IMG/VR virus record: IMGVR_UViG_3300033064_001031 | Span: 1-63,566 of that record | Strand: one strand, 5' to 3' | DNA: 63,566 bases | Source: a virus | Shown here: positions 49,184 through 57,847 of the stretch, piece after piece | Layout of the letters: each line of letters opens with the position of its first letter | Position numbering within the stretch: the first letter of the stretch is position 1 | The notes under the pieces: generated by a model | Database searches by the model: none | What the model saw: the letters and a program-made list of their open reading frames with translations, nothing else | What the model was told of the DNA's origin: nothing | Position numbers and translations under genes: made by a program

Positions 49184-51559
49184 CTACTCGCTGGGGCATG
49201 TGGCGAGCCCCCTGACCAGCCGGTCGAGGAACAGCGTGGCTCTCTCGTCCTGCTTCGCGTTGAACACCGCCTTGACCAGTGCCTCCCTGTGCCCCACGAG
49301 GACCACCTGCTGTCGGGCTCGCGTGATCGCCGTGTAGATGAGGTTCCGCTGGAGCTGGTGATAGAAGCCCGTCACCAAGGGCATCACGATGCGGTCGTAC
49401 TCCAACCCCTGTGCCTTGTGGACGGTGCAGGCGTAGGCGAGCACCAGCAGGCGAGGGACGTTCTTGAAATCGATCTCCACCTCCAGGGGCGGGGTACCGA
49501 AGATGCGGACGATGACGACCTTCTTGGCCTTGTCCACACGAGCGATCTTGCCCACGTCACCGTTGTAGATGTTCAACTTGTAGTCGTTCTTGATGATCAT
49601 GATCCGGTCGCCCTCGCGGACCGTCTCCCGACCCAGCCGCATCTCGGCCAGACCCGCCGATGCCGGGTTGAGCAGCTCCCGGAGCCGGGCGTTGAGGTTC
49701 GTGACCCCGACCGTGCCTCTGTGCTTGGGCGAGAGGATCTGGAAGTTGTGCCGCTTCTCGTAGAAGCTCTGCCCGATCTTCAAGACCGCCGCCAGCACGT
49801 CATCCTCTGACTGAAGCTGGATGAGCCGGAAGTCCTTGTCGAAGTCCGGCACCTCGCCGTTCACCATCGAGTGAGCTGCGTACACGATGCCGCTCGTGTC
49901 GTCCTGCCGGAAGATCTGCGTCAGCCTGATGGTCGGGAACAGGTTCGCGTGAATCAGGTCGTGCAGCACGTTGCCAGGGCCGACGCTGGGGAGCTGCTCG
50001 TAGTCACCCACGAACACCAGCCGGGCTGTGGGCTTGGTGCAGTCGAGCAACCGGAAGATGAGGTGCTGGTCCACCATCGAAGCCTCGTCGATGATGATCA
50101 CGTCCGCCGGGTGCGGGTTGTCCTGGTTGTAGCCCCAGCCACCGCCACCCTCGCCACCGATGACCGCCTTGCTTGAGTCACCGACGATGCCTGCGTAGGT
50201 GCGCTCCCGCCGATTGTCAGAGGAGCCCTTCGCCGCGAACGCCCGGTGGATGGTGCTCGCTACGGCCCCCGTCCGAGCCGACAGGTTCTTCGCCGCGATG
50301 CCAGTGGGAGCGCACAGCAGGAAGGGCACTCCAGCGTCCTGGAGGATGCGTACCGCCGCCCGGAGGCTGGTGGTCTTGCCAGTGCCCGGAAGTCCCGCGA
50401 GGATGGACGCGGGAGCCGTCAGGGCGTTGAAGATGCCCTCCTTCTGCGGGTCGGACAGGACGAGCTGTGCCTGACTACCCCACTCGTTGATGGCCGTCCG
50501 AACCACACGCTCCAGCCGTCCTGCCTTGCGACCTGTCTTCGCAGAGGCCTCCGTCAACGGGCCGACTGATCCGAGGTTCTTGAGGTAGCGGGTCGTGCGC
50601 TCGTCACCCGGAATGAGCATGGCCTTCTGGACTCTGGCCGTGAGCAGCTCCGCACCCTGCTTCTCCATCTCGTAGCCCCACGGCTCGTAGACGGCAGTGG
50701 TCCCCGGACGGGTCTTCTTGTCGATGACCAGCAGGCCTTCCTTGTGCAGGTCCGCGAGGGCCGTGGCGATGACCTTCGACTCGGTGCCAGATACCATCGA
50801 TCTGACGGCATGGAAGATGGAGCCCGTCTGCAAGTACAGGTGCCCGAAGCCCCTGCCGTTCTTGCAGGCGTAGAGGACAGCCCCTCTGATCTGCTTCGGC
50901 TCATCCACCAGGCCGAGCTTGCGGGCCACCTCGTCAGCCTGCTGGAAGGTGATGCCGTCCACCTCGACCAGTGACCACGGGTTCGTGACCAGCACCTTCT
51001 CTGCGTCGTCCCCGAAGTGGGCCCAGATGTCCCGGACGAGGCCGGAGGGAAGCCCAAGGCTCCCTAGGAACTCCAGCGCCTTGAAGTGGGCCTGGACCGA
51101 CTCCCATCGGCTTGCGACGTGCATCGCAGAGAACTTGGCGATGCCCGGCACCTCTTCGAGGCGAGTCGCGTCCGCGAGGGCACTCAGCAGGTCGTCGTCC
51201 CCGAAGTGCTCACGGATGGCAAGCATCACCCCACCACCGACGCCGTTGGCGACCAGCATCTTGCTGGCCGTCTCTGGGTCCCAGCCGTTCTTGAGCACGG
51301 GAGCACGGGTGATGTCGAGCTGCTTCCCGAACGTCGCGTGGTGGGTCCACTTGCCCTCGAATCCGAACCACGCACCAGGGGCCACCCGGATGCCGGGGAC
51401 GTTGCCCTTGACCGACACCGGAGCCACGGTCTTGCCTGCTGAGAACAAGCTGAGAGCGTCGTCCTCTGTGTCGAGGATCATGCGGACGATGTAGAAGGCG
51501 TTCTCCTCGTTGGAGAACACGACCGACTGGACACGCCCGGAGAAATACTGGTCGCTCAT
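49184..51559 (-). CDS. RecD2-like SF1B helicase
   Basis: A 791-residue 5'-3' helicase. An N-terminal OB-like region (SGRVQSVVFSNEENAFYIVR) and tandem HhH-like helices (about 90-200) precede the motor. Walker A GLPGTGKTT is near 388-396. Motif II VIIIDEAS is near 483-490. The Q/GDYEQLPSVGPG motif III is near 510-525. The C-terminal VHKAQGLEYDRIV motif V and YTAITRARQQV motif VI are typical of RecD. It is the only helicase seen in the window and may unwind forks or recombination intermediates. It overlaps the next gene by 4 bases. Confidence 0.9.
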   Translation of the reverse strand: MSDQYFSGRVQSVVFSNEENAFYIVRMILDTEDDALSLFSAGKTVAPVSVKGNVPGIRVAPGAWFGFEGKWTHHATFGKQLDITRAPVLKNGWDPETASKMLVANGVGGGVMLAIREHFGDDDLLSALADATRLEEVPGIAKFSAMHVASRWESVQAHFKALEFLGSLGLPSGLVRDIWAHFGDDAEKVLVTNPWSLVEVDGITFQQADEVARKLGLVDEPKQIRGAVLYACKNGRGFGHLYLQTGSIFHAVRSMVSGTESKVIATALADLHKEGLLVIDKKTRPGTTAVYEPWGYEMEKQGAELLTARVQKAMLIPGDERTTRYLKNLGSVGPLTEASAKTGRKAGRLERVVRTAINEWGSQAQLVLSDPQKEGIFNALTAPASILAGLPGTGKTTSLRAAVRILQDAGVPFLLCAPTGIAAKNLSARTGAVASTIHRAFAAKGSSDNRRERTYAGIVGDSSKAVIGGEGGGGWGYNQDNPHPADVIIIDEASMVDQHLIFRLLDCTKPTARLVFVGDYEQLPSVGPGNVLHDLIHANLFPTIRLTQIFRQDDTSGIVYAAHSMVNGEVPDFDKDFRLIQLQSEDDVLAAVLKIGQSFYEKRHNFQILSPKHRGTVGVTNLNARLRELLNPASAGLAEMRLGRETVREGDRIMIIKNDYKLNIYNGDVGKIARVDKAKKVVIVRIFGTPPLEVEIDFKNVPRLLVLAYACTVHKAQGLEYDRIVMPLVTGFYHQLQRNLIYTAITRARQQVVLVGHREALVKAVFNAKQDERATLFLDRLVRGLATCPSE

Positions 51560-52098
51560 GTCCCGGCCTTCCGCAGACGGTCGAGCATGGCTTCAAGATC
51601 CGTCACATTCACTCCTGATGCTGCCAAAGCCTCAGAGGACACGCCCATCAGGGCCTCGCGCATCTTCTCCACGTCCATCAGGCTTGCCGCCCCTACCCGA
51701 CCGTAGTGCCCAGGCATCCCCCGCAGAGGCACCTCTTTCCGAATACCGTCGAACCCCATCATCGTCCAGTTGGGGCCGTCCGCCCCAGAGACGAGCTTGT
51801 GCCCCTCCGTCAACACACCCTCCATGTGGAAGGAAAGCAGTCGGTCCGGGGACAGGTCGTGGCGGACGGGGCATCCGACGCCATCGGGCCACCGGCAGGA
51901 GCCAGCACCGGGCTTGCCCAGCTCCAGACCATTCGGCGGAAGGTGGTGAAGGGCGAGCTGGATGTGCTGTCCCAAGACGGGCTCGATGACGCTCATCCAC
52001 GAGACGTGAACGCCGTCATCGCGTTCGATGAACAGCTCGCCGTTGTCGGTGTGCTCGTAGAAGAGGCCTTCGACCAGGATGGCTTGAAAGTCGTTCAC
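51556..52098 (-). CDS. Unknown protein after the RecD2 helicase gene
   Basis: 180 residues from the GTG at 52098, where the coding pattern begins (NDFQAILVEGLFYEHTDNGE); upstream of it the same frame is Arg/Pro/Gln-rich and lies opposite the HNH gene, so it is excluded. The core is strand-rich with several Trp and His (VHVSWMSVIEPVLGQHIQLA) and a CRWPDG motif. The C-terminal 45 residues are helical. It overlaps the helicase start by 4 bases. No function known. Confidence 0.5.
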   Translation of the reverse strand: MNDFQAILVEGLFYEHTDNGELFIERDDGVHVSWMSVIEPVLGQHIQLALHHLPPNGLELGKPGAGSCRWPDGVGCPVRHDLSPDRLLSFHMEGVLTEGHKLVSGADGPNWTMMGFDGIRKEVPLRGMPGHYGRVGAASLMDVEKMREALMGVSSEALAASGVNVTDLEAMLDRLRKAGT

Positions 52099-52157
52099 GG
52101 GATGGGGTACCTCATGTCTGTCAGGTACTACCCGGACGACCGGGGCGGTGAGGCCCC

Positions 52158-52787
52158 CTAACGCGGCTTGCTGAAGTCGATCTCGCAGGCACCGCCGTCG
52201 CAGACGCCTCGCATCCACGACACCAACTTCTCCATCTCGCTCAGCGACGCATCCCGCTTCAAGCTGTTGGCTCGCCACGAAATGACCGCCACATTCCCCC
52301 GCACGTAGCCTTGACCGGGTGCAATCTGATCCAGACTGGGCGAGCTGGGGCGATGCCTCCCCCGCACCTGCGTCAACTTGATGCCCAGAACAGGGCATCG
52401 CTCTGGGATCTCGATGTCCGCCTCCGTCAGATTGAATGGCAACCCTGCTCGTTTGGCCCTGCCCTTGGCGGCAGACAACAGGTACTTCACAGGGTTCCTG
52501 CGGTAAGAGTCCCGCAGACGGGACTTCTGGCACTCCGCACAATGGCTCTGGCGTCCTGTAGTCCTGCGAGGATCCTCGTAGAACTCGGAGCAATCCTTGG
52601 GCTCCTTGCAACGGGAGCAAATCAGAACCCCTGCGGGTCCCGGTTGGCCTTTGCCCTTGCTGTATGCCTGTCGGGATCTCTCCCGGCGACAAGCCCGACA
52701 CTGGCCCATCCGCCCATCTGATGCACGCCGGTCTGGGGAGAACTGGTCGAGGGGCTTGTCATCTTTGCAGCAGGTACATTGCTTCAT
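52158..52787 (-). CDS. HNH / endonuclease VII-like nuclease, probably homing type
   Basis: 209 residues from the ATG at 52787. Four zinc-binding CxxC pairs are visible: CTCCK, QCRACR, CSRCK and HCAECQ. The C-terminal part (SPSLDQIAPGQGYVRGNVAV, then ISWRANSLKRDASLSEMEKL) is the signature of phage endonuclease VII-like/HNH enzymes, with Asp and Asn as metal ligands. Two duplicated ribbons suggest DNA targeting. It lies alone between the reductase and helicase genes, behind a strong hairpin, and its composition is less GC-biased than its neighbours. These features fit a free-standing mobile endonuclease. Confidence 0.75.
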   Translation of the reverse strand: MKQCTCCKDDKPLDQFSPDRRASDGRMGQCRACRRERSRQAYSKGKGQPGPAGVLICSRCKEPKDCSEFYEDPRRTTGRQSHCAECQKSRLRDSYRRNPVKYLLSAAKGRAKRAGLPFNLTEADIEIPERCPVLGIKLTQVRGRHRPSSPSLDQIAPGQGYVRGNVAVISWRANSLKRDASLSEMEKLVSWMRGVCDGGACEIDFSKPR

Positions 52788-52796
52788 GCCCACAGG

Positions 52797-52825
52797 ATAC
52801 ACCCGTCGCTGTGCGACGGGTGTAT
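52797..52825 (-). terminator. 12-bp hairpin after the reductase gene
   Basis: ATACACCCGTCG, 5-base loop, CGACGGGTGTAT: a perfect 12-bp stem 14 bases after the reductase stop and 10 bases before the HNH ATG. It would separate HNH expression from the reductase transcript. Confidence 0.7.
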
Positions 52826-52838
52826 TTCTGCGACGGGC

Positions 52839-55800
52839 CTACTGGTTGTCCCTGAAGGACCGGATCTCGCAGGCATCCGTCGTACAGAACTTGTCTTCCA
52901 CCTCCTGCTTGGAGGACGTGAGATCCATCGGGGTGACCCGGGCGACCATCGCGTTGTACTCGTCCTCGCTGATCTCGATGTACGGAGCCTGGACGTACCC
53001 GCTGTCCTCCCGCAGAGGGAGGAACGAGATGCTCTTGAGCCGGTCCTCGAAGACCTCCAGCACGGTCGAGATCTCGGCAGCTTCATCAGCCTTGAACGTC
53101 ACGGTGACGCTGACCTGGTTGTCGGCCCAGTACCGCTGCACGTCAGACGCGAGGGCGACCTGCTCCCAGATGCTCACGTCCCGCTTGCCCTTGTGGCAGT
53201 TCTCGGTCTTCACCGGGAAGCTGATGACCCAGGTGGCGTCGGCATAGGCGTCCTTCTCGACCTTGTACCCCGCATTGAGAGCCGCCTGCCGGAGCGGGCT
53301 GTGCTCGTTCACCCGGATGTTTCGGATGTAGAAGGGGCTGTGGGGTGGGTGGATGCCGGGGGTCGCTCCGCAGAGCAGGCTGACCGTGCCGGACGGCTTC
53401 ACGCTCGTCGTCTTGATCGAGCGAGGGATGCCCAGCCAGTCGGAGTAGATGGTGTCGAGTTCCTGGATGTACCCGTAGCCCTGGTCGGACCAGTTCAGGA
53501 ACTCCCGGCGGCCCAGACGGTCGATGGCCTGTCGGATGCCCGACATCGAGCAGCCGATCCGCCGGTTGCGGTTCATCACCGCGTTCGCACGCGGGTCGTG
53601 CGTCGGCATCAGGGTGACGGTCTTGGCGTAGAGGTAGGCGAACTTCAACGTCCGCTGGAAGTCCTCATAGCTGTCGTGGTGGGCCGGGTACGTCTCGACC
53701 AGGCAGCACAGCTCGAACGACTCCAGGGTCTGCTCGGCACAGGGGTTCGCACCCTGAGCGCGGCGGTCCTTGTTGTTCGCCGGATCGACCATCCGACCGA
53801 ACTTCCGCATGTTGTCGAGCCACAGGATGCCGGGCTCGCCGTTCTGAGCGATGGACCCACCGACCTCGGTGTAGTCCATCCCCACGGTGCCGAAGATGCT
53901 GTTGTTGGAGGCCCAACGGTGACTACGCAGCGGGTGAAGGTCGATCTCCTCCTGGAGGGCCTCGATCTCCGTCTCCAGCGTCGCCCTGACCATGACCGAC
54001 GTGGTTGCGTCGAGGTTGGTCTTCAGGACGCCCATCCGCTTGTCGAGCGGGATGAGGGTCGTGGGGTCCTTGAGGGACCGAAACTCGTCGTCATCGGCCT
54101 GACCGATCATCAGCTCCGCTGACCGCCGGACACCACCGGCCACCACACAGGCACCGACCATGTTGAAGATGTCGGTGATGCGACCGGAGGTGATGCGGTA
54201 CGGCTGCCCCTCGCCCGCCATGAACATCTGGAGCTGCGCGATCTTGCCGGGCTCCTCAGGGTCGAACGACTCCTCGAAGTACACCTCGACGCCCGGCGGC
54301 ATCAGCATCCGGGCGATGTTCTTCACGAGCTTCGCCAGCGGCCCGGGGCCGGAGGCCGTACCACCGAAGCCCCGGATGCGCTGGCCCTTGGACCGGACGC
54401 CGGAGAAGTCGATGATCGAGGGGAACCCGCCCTTGCCCACGAACGAGTTCAGAACCGTCCGGGCCAGATCCACCCACCCCTCGCGGTGGTCGGGGACGGT
54501 GAACACGCCAGGGCTCATCTTGGGCATCTGGAGCTTCACCTTGCCCACACCACGGGTGTCCCCGCCGACGCCGACGCCGAGCATCGACATGTCCATGAGG
54601 AACGTGAACGGCCCGGCGAAGTCCTCGTCGATGTGGTCGCTGGATACGAAGGCGCAGTTGGACGTGAGCACGAACCCGTCAATGACAAACTGCTCGTAGT
54701 CCGGCACCACAGCGCACAGCACTCGCTGTTCTCCAGCATCCTCGATTTGCAGCACCTTGGCGTACTTGCGCTTCGGTTCCTGGCCCCGATTGCCCCATCT
54801 CCCCCGATGGTCATCTCGCAGGAAGAAACCTTCCCAGAGGTCATGCGTGTGGGGCGTCATCGTCCACAGCTCCCGCTCGTCCGAGTAGTTGGACGAGGTG
54901 GAAATCAACCGCACGTCCCCCACGCGCACCCCGACCGACTGGAACAGGCGGCGTACATCCTCCAGCTCAGATCGCCGTGCAGATGAAAGGGAGCACGACC
55001 CGTTCTCTGCCACGCAGCCGTCCGCTGCGAAGTAGCCCGCCAGGAAACCGTAGATGTACGAGATGTCATCCAGCGACGAGGGGATCAGGGACCACGCACG
55101 AGGGCAGTTGCGAACCACCCACTCATCATCCCGACGATGGTCCACCTGCACAGCCATCGACCCGAACAGATCCCGAAGCACAGGCACAGAGGCATCGAAC
55201 TGGTGCAGCTCGCCGTTGGAACGGGTGCCGTCCCCGAAGAACATCCCGTGCTGGGCACCAAACCGGCTCACGGGGGCCACCTTGGCGGGCAGTACCACCG
55301 GGAACTGGTCACCTTCGTTGAGATCCAGAGTGGTGACCCGCTCCCATTCCTTCTTGACAGATCCCCGGCGGAACCAGCGGTGGTTCTCGCTCACCACGAT
55401 CTCTGTCCCGAACCCCGAGTTGTCGCGTAGCACGAGACGCTTGCATGGCTGAACCTCGATGTGTGAGACAGAGGCGTTCGTCCAGATGGACTTGCTCACC
55501 GTCGAGGTGTGGTCCCGCCCGTAGAGCTTGATGGACGACAGCAGGGTCACGTCCTTCTGCCCAGCCAAGGAACCGAGGGGCACCCACCCATGTTCACGAG
55601 TCAGAACGGGTGTGTCCTCATGGAGCGGGTTGTTCAAGCACGCCCCGCCCTTCTTGAACATGAAGGGCGCACCCATCTGGGCCAGTCCACGTCCCGGCGG
55701 GGTGAACTTGAAGTCCCACATCCGCTGGTACATCTCCTGCGCGGAGCCCTGAGCCTTCGGCTCGTTCCACGGCAGGGACAGACGGCGGCAGTGCATCTTC

Positions 55801-56045
55801 TGGACGTTGTAGGCGCCCTCGACGACCCGCTGGCAGGTCTGCCAGAACTCCTCGGTGGGGTGCCCGCAGGTGTGGGGATCGTTGCAGTCACAGGTCGGAC
55901 GCGCGTAGGTCCGCTTGAACGTGAAGTACCCGACCGGCCCCCAAGCTGGCTGCTGCCCCTCGAATCCAGCAAGGAACGACGAAGCCAGACTGAACTGGCG
56001 AACCTTGCGGCTGGACGTGGTGGGGGTAAACAGTTCGGTCATCAT
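52839..56045 (-). CDS. Class II (B12-dependent) ribonucleotide reductase with intein
   Basis: A 1068-residue precursor; about 744 residues remain after splicing. It reduces ribonucleotides to deoxyribonucleotides using adenosylcobalamin. The N-terminal extein carries FKRTYARP and the CDCNDPHTCG Cys cluster. The spliced joint GGACLNN-CAFVSS restores the first redox Cys (464 in the precursor). FLMDMSMLGVGVGGDTRG binds substrate. The radical site is Asn767-Pro-Cys769-Ala-Glu771. ESFELCCLVETYP follows. GTVSLLCGATPGIHPPHS is the phosphate-binding loop. No separate small subunit is coded nearby, as expected for class II. It ends in TAG. Confidence 0.9.
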   Translation of the reverse strand: MMTELFTPTTSSRKVRQFSLASSFLAGFEGQQPAWGPVGYFTFKRTYARPTCDCNDPHTCGHPTEEFWQTCQRVVEGAYNVQKMHCRRLSLPWNEPKAQGSAQEMYQRMWDFKFTPPGRGLAQMGAPFMFKKGGACLNNPLHEDTPVLTREHGWVPLGSLAGQKDVTLLSSIKLYGRDHTSTVSKSIWTNASVSHIEVQPCKRLVLRDNSGFGTEIVVSENHRWFRRGSVKKEWERVTTLDLNEGDQFPVVLPAKVAPVSRFGAQHGMFFGDGTRSNGELHQFDASVPVLRDLFGSMAVQVDHRRDDEWVVRNCPRAWSLIPSSLDDISYIYGFLAGYFAADGCVAENGSCSLSSARRSELEDVRRLFQSVGVRVGDVRLISTSSNYSDERELWTMTPHTHDLWEGFFLRDDHRGRWGNRGQEPKRKYAKVLQIEDAGEQRVLCAVVPDYEQFVIDGFVLTSNCAFVSSDHIDEDFAGPFTFLMDMSMLGVGVGGDTRGVGKVKLQMPKMSPGVFTVPDHREGWVDLARTVLNSFVGKGGFPSIIDFSGVRSKGQRIRGFGGTASGPGPLAKLVKNIARMLMPPGVEVYFEESFDPEEPGKIAQLQMFMAGEGQPYRITSGRITDIFNMVGACVVAGGVRRSAELMIGQADDDEFRSLKDPTTLIPLDKRMGVLKTNLDATTSVMVRATLETEIEALQEEIDLHPLRSHRWASNNSIFGTVGMDYTEVGGSIAQNGEPGILWLDNMRKFGRMVDPANNKDRRAQGANPCAEQTLESFELCCLVETYPAHHDSYEDFQRTLKFAYLYAKTVTLMPTHDPRANAVMNRNRRIGCSMSGIRQAIDRLGRREFLNWSDQGYGYIQELDTIYSDWLGIPRSIKTTSVKPSGTVSLLCGATPGIHPPHSPFYIRNIRVNEHSPLRQAALNAGYKVEKDAYADATWVISFPVKTENCHKGKRDVSIWEQVALASDVQRYWADNQVSVTVTFKADEAAEISTVLEVFEDRLKSISFLPLREDSGYVQAPYIEISEDEYNAMVARVTPMDLTSSKQEVEDKFCTTDACEIRSFRDNQ
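54657..55628 (-). mobile_element. Class 3 intein with LAGLIDADG endonuclease
   Basis: Residues 140-463 of the reductase precursor (324 aa). It starts with Pro140 in PLHEDTPV, aligning with the canonical block A so that Asp-Thr fall at positions 5-6. It therefore lacks the usual Cys1/Ser1. Block B is VSENHRW with His222 and Trp224 (B:12). Block F has Cys444 (F:4) in RVLCAVV. Block G ends VLTSN, with Thr461 (G:5) and Asn463, before Cys464. The Trp/Cys/Thr set defines class 3 inteins. The homing endonuclease motif IYGFLAGYFAADG is at 331-343. The insertion is directly before the catalytic redox Cys, which serves as +1 nucleophile. Confidence 0.8.
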
Positions 56046-56083
56046 GGTGCTGGATTCCGCTCGTAAGGGGCCGGGGCCAGTGA

Positions 56084-56103
56084 CCCCCGCAAGATGGCGG
56101 GGG
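56084..56103 (-). terminator. 7-bp hairpin upstream of the reductase
   Basis: CCCCCGC, 6-base loop, GCGGGGG. One of two hairpins in the 139-base gap between the delta-subunit stop and the reductase start. Confidence 0.45.
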
Positions 56104-56159
56104 CAGAATGACCGCCCCCTCTAGGTCACAGGTATCAACTAACTAACGACCCCCACCAC

Positions 56160-56176
56160 CCCCCGAGAATCGGGGG
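56160..56176 (-). terminator. 7-bp hairpin after the delta subunit gene
   Basis: CCCCCGA, GAA loop, TCGGGGG, 8 bases past the stop at 56185. The region between the two hairpins (TAGTTAGTTGATACC on the minus strand) may hold the reductase promoter. Confidence 0.5.
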
Positions 56177-56184
56177 ATCGCCCA

Positions 56185-57156
56185 TCAGCAGGCCGCCAGC
56201 AAACGAGCCGTCAACACCGTCCATGGACTCACTGCACCGTTGAGCACGGCACGTTCCGATGCCGCGAGATCGGCTGCCAGTCGAACCGTACCCGCCTTGC
56301 CCCAGAGCCGGGCCGGAGGCAGCACCTTGTTCTCGAAAAACCACGGGTTGATCCCCAGCTCCGTTGCCGCTGCACGAGGGGGCAGGTTGTCGAGATGAGC
56401 TGCCTGAATCCACCGGGTCACGCTGGAACCCAGGAGTCGGCAGATCCGCATCGTCGGGTCGGTCTTGCTCGTCCTGCGGATCGATGCCAACGCCTTCGAC
56501 AGCCGCTTCTGATTCCGGGTCGCCAGGGCGTCCACGATGGGGGCAACTGCGGCCTCTGCGATGGGGGCAATGGCTCCCTTGATCTGCTCTGGCTCGATGG
56601 CTGTGACCCCTGCGGCCTGGGCCAGCAAGACCATCTTCTCGACCTCGAAGGCCAGCATCCCCAGGTCGGACCCCACCCGAGCGATCACCGCATGAGCCAG
56701 AGCTGGCCGGATGGTCATGCCGTAGCCCTCGACCTCTGAGTGGATGAAGGTGGCTCCCACCTTGGGGCCATCCCACTCCGATGCCTTCGGGAAGCCCTTG
56801 TGGACGTTGCCCAGCTTCTTCACGAACTTGCCGAACTTCGTCCGACCGTCCGGCTCCCCCTCGATGTGCAGGAGGAGGGTCACCTCGTAGTCCGTGGCCT
56901 CGTGGTGCTTCGTCAGCAGGTCCAGGTCCATCTTCTGCGGCGTGTGGACCACCCCTAGAACATGCCCCACCACGAACATCCCGCCGTCCAGCACGTCACG
57001 GACAGCCATCGAGTCGGACCCGTCCACGTCCTCGACGCCCCACCCGGCAGCGAGCTGCGTCGCCCTGATGTGGTTGATGAACCGACGCCGGAGCAGCACC
57101 TCGCTGCCGCTGACGACCAGCAAGGAGGGGAACTTGTCAGGCTTCTTCTTCGCCAC
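56185..57156 (-). CDS. holA: DNA polymerase III delta subunit (clamp loader wrench)
   Basis: A 323-residue protein with the plan of HolA: an AAA+-like fold without a P-loop (LLVVSGSEVLLRRRFINHIR, SDSMAVRDVLDGGMFVVGHV) and the middle helical domain (LGMLAFEVEKMVLLAQAAGV). The C-terminal collar domain is SKALASIRRTSKTDPTMRIC. Delta opens the clamp ring at one interface. The match is by order of motifs rather than by any single signature. It overlaps the next gene by one base. Confidence 0.7.
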   Translation of the reverse strand: MAKKKPDKFPSLLVVSGSEVLLRRRFINHIRATQLAAGWGVEDVDGSDSMAVRDVLDGGMFVVGHVLGVVHTPQKMDLDLLTKHHEATDYEVTLLLHIEGEPDGRTKFGKFVKKLGNVHKGFPKASEWDGPKVGATFIHSEVEGYGMTIRPALAHAVIARVGSDLGMLAFEVEKMVLLAQAAGVTAIEPEQIKGAIAPIAEAAVAPIVDALATRNQKRLSKALASIRRTSKTDPTMRICRLLGSSVTRWIQAAHLDNLPPRAAATELGINPWFFENKVLPPARLWGKAGTVRLAADLAASERAVLNGAVSPWTVLTARLLAAC

Positions 57157-57734
57157 TAGACCTCTTCCAGGAAGACCTTGAACCCCGCACTACCCGTGGG
57201 CTCCTTCGTCCCCGTGATCCTTACCCGAACGGGTAGCCGACCGAGCCTATTCGTGAGCTGCTTCACCACCTCCTGCACCCGGTTCCTCGCCGCGATCATG
57301 GTCGCCTTGTCCAAGGGCATCCCGAGCAGCTCGCCCAGCACTTCATGGACCTTCTGGTCCACCAGCTCCGTCTTCCACTTCCGGTCGAGAGCGATCATCT
57401 TCGGGGCCATGCCCGGAGGCGTGTCCTTCGGGATGGACGGCAGCACCGACAGAGCATGTTCCAGCAGACGGTTGACATCCGTGGGAGGGATCTTCGCCTC
57501 GGCAGCATCAGCTCGCCGATGGAGCCGGTCCACCAGGTCCAGCCGGTCCTTGTCCATCAGGTGAACGGCCCAGTCCGACCGGGAGTAGCCCGGTGGGACT
57601 CGCTCCATCTGAGCGAGCGTCCAGGCGGTCTTCGCGTGCAGCTTGACCTGTTCCTCGATGTTCGGGATGGGGTTCTCGATCTGGTCCTTCAAGGCCTTGA
57701 TGGACTTGCGGAGATCGAAGTTCACCTCGGTCAT
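57156..57734 (-). CDS. Unknown protein of the clamp-loader operon
   Basis: 192 residues from the ATG at 57734 (TGATG overlap with the upstream gene). It starts with helices (NFDLRKSIKALKDQIENPIP, EEQVKLHAKTAWTLAQMERV), has a middle part with DRLHRRADAAEAK, and ends in a strand-rich piece (GRLPVRVRITGTKEPTGSAG). No family recognised. Coupling on both sides places it in the same functional block as delta and delta-prime. Confidence 0.5.
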   Translation of the reverse strand: MTEVNFDLRKSIKALKDQIENPIPNIEEQVKLHAKTAWTLAQMERVPPGYSRSDWAVHLMDKDRLDLVDRLHRRADAAEAKIPPTDVNRLLEHALSVLPSIPKDTPPGMAPKMIALDRKWKTELVDQKVHEVLGELLGMPLDKATMIAARNRVQEVVKQLTNRLGRLPVRVRITGTKEPTGSAGFKVFLEEV

Positions 57735-57847
57735 CAGCTCAGACACCCGTGGGCGAACCAGCCCACGGAGCAGCCGAATAGGAACAAGGCCAGCATGAAC
57801 CACAGCAGGCCCTTGAAGCAGCCGTCCTCTTGGGGCTGGCTGGCCAT
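57734..57847 (-). CDS. Small single-span membrane protein
   Basis: 37 residues: ASQPQEDGCFKG, then LLWFMLALFLFGCSVGWFA as one transmembrane helix, ending HGCLS. Starts and stops are joined to both neighbours by TGATG, which is strong evidence that this short frame is translated. Function unknown; it may modify the host membrane. Confidence 0.6.
   Translation of the reverse strand: MASQPQEDGCFKGLLWFMLALFLFGCSVGWFAHGCLS

Noticed and set aside
54657-55637. Intein starting at Cys136 as a classical class 1 intein
   Set aside because: It would place the Asp-Thr of block A at positions 9-10 and give a spliced joint without the conserved LNN. The Pro140 start fits block A, the reductase sequence and the class 3 triad better.
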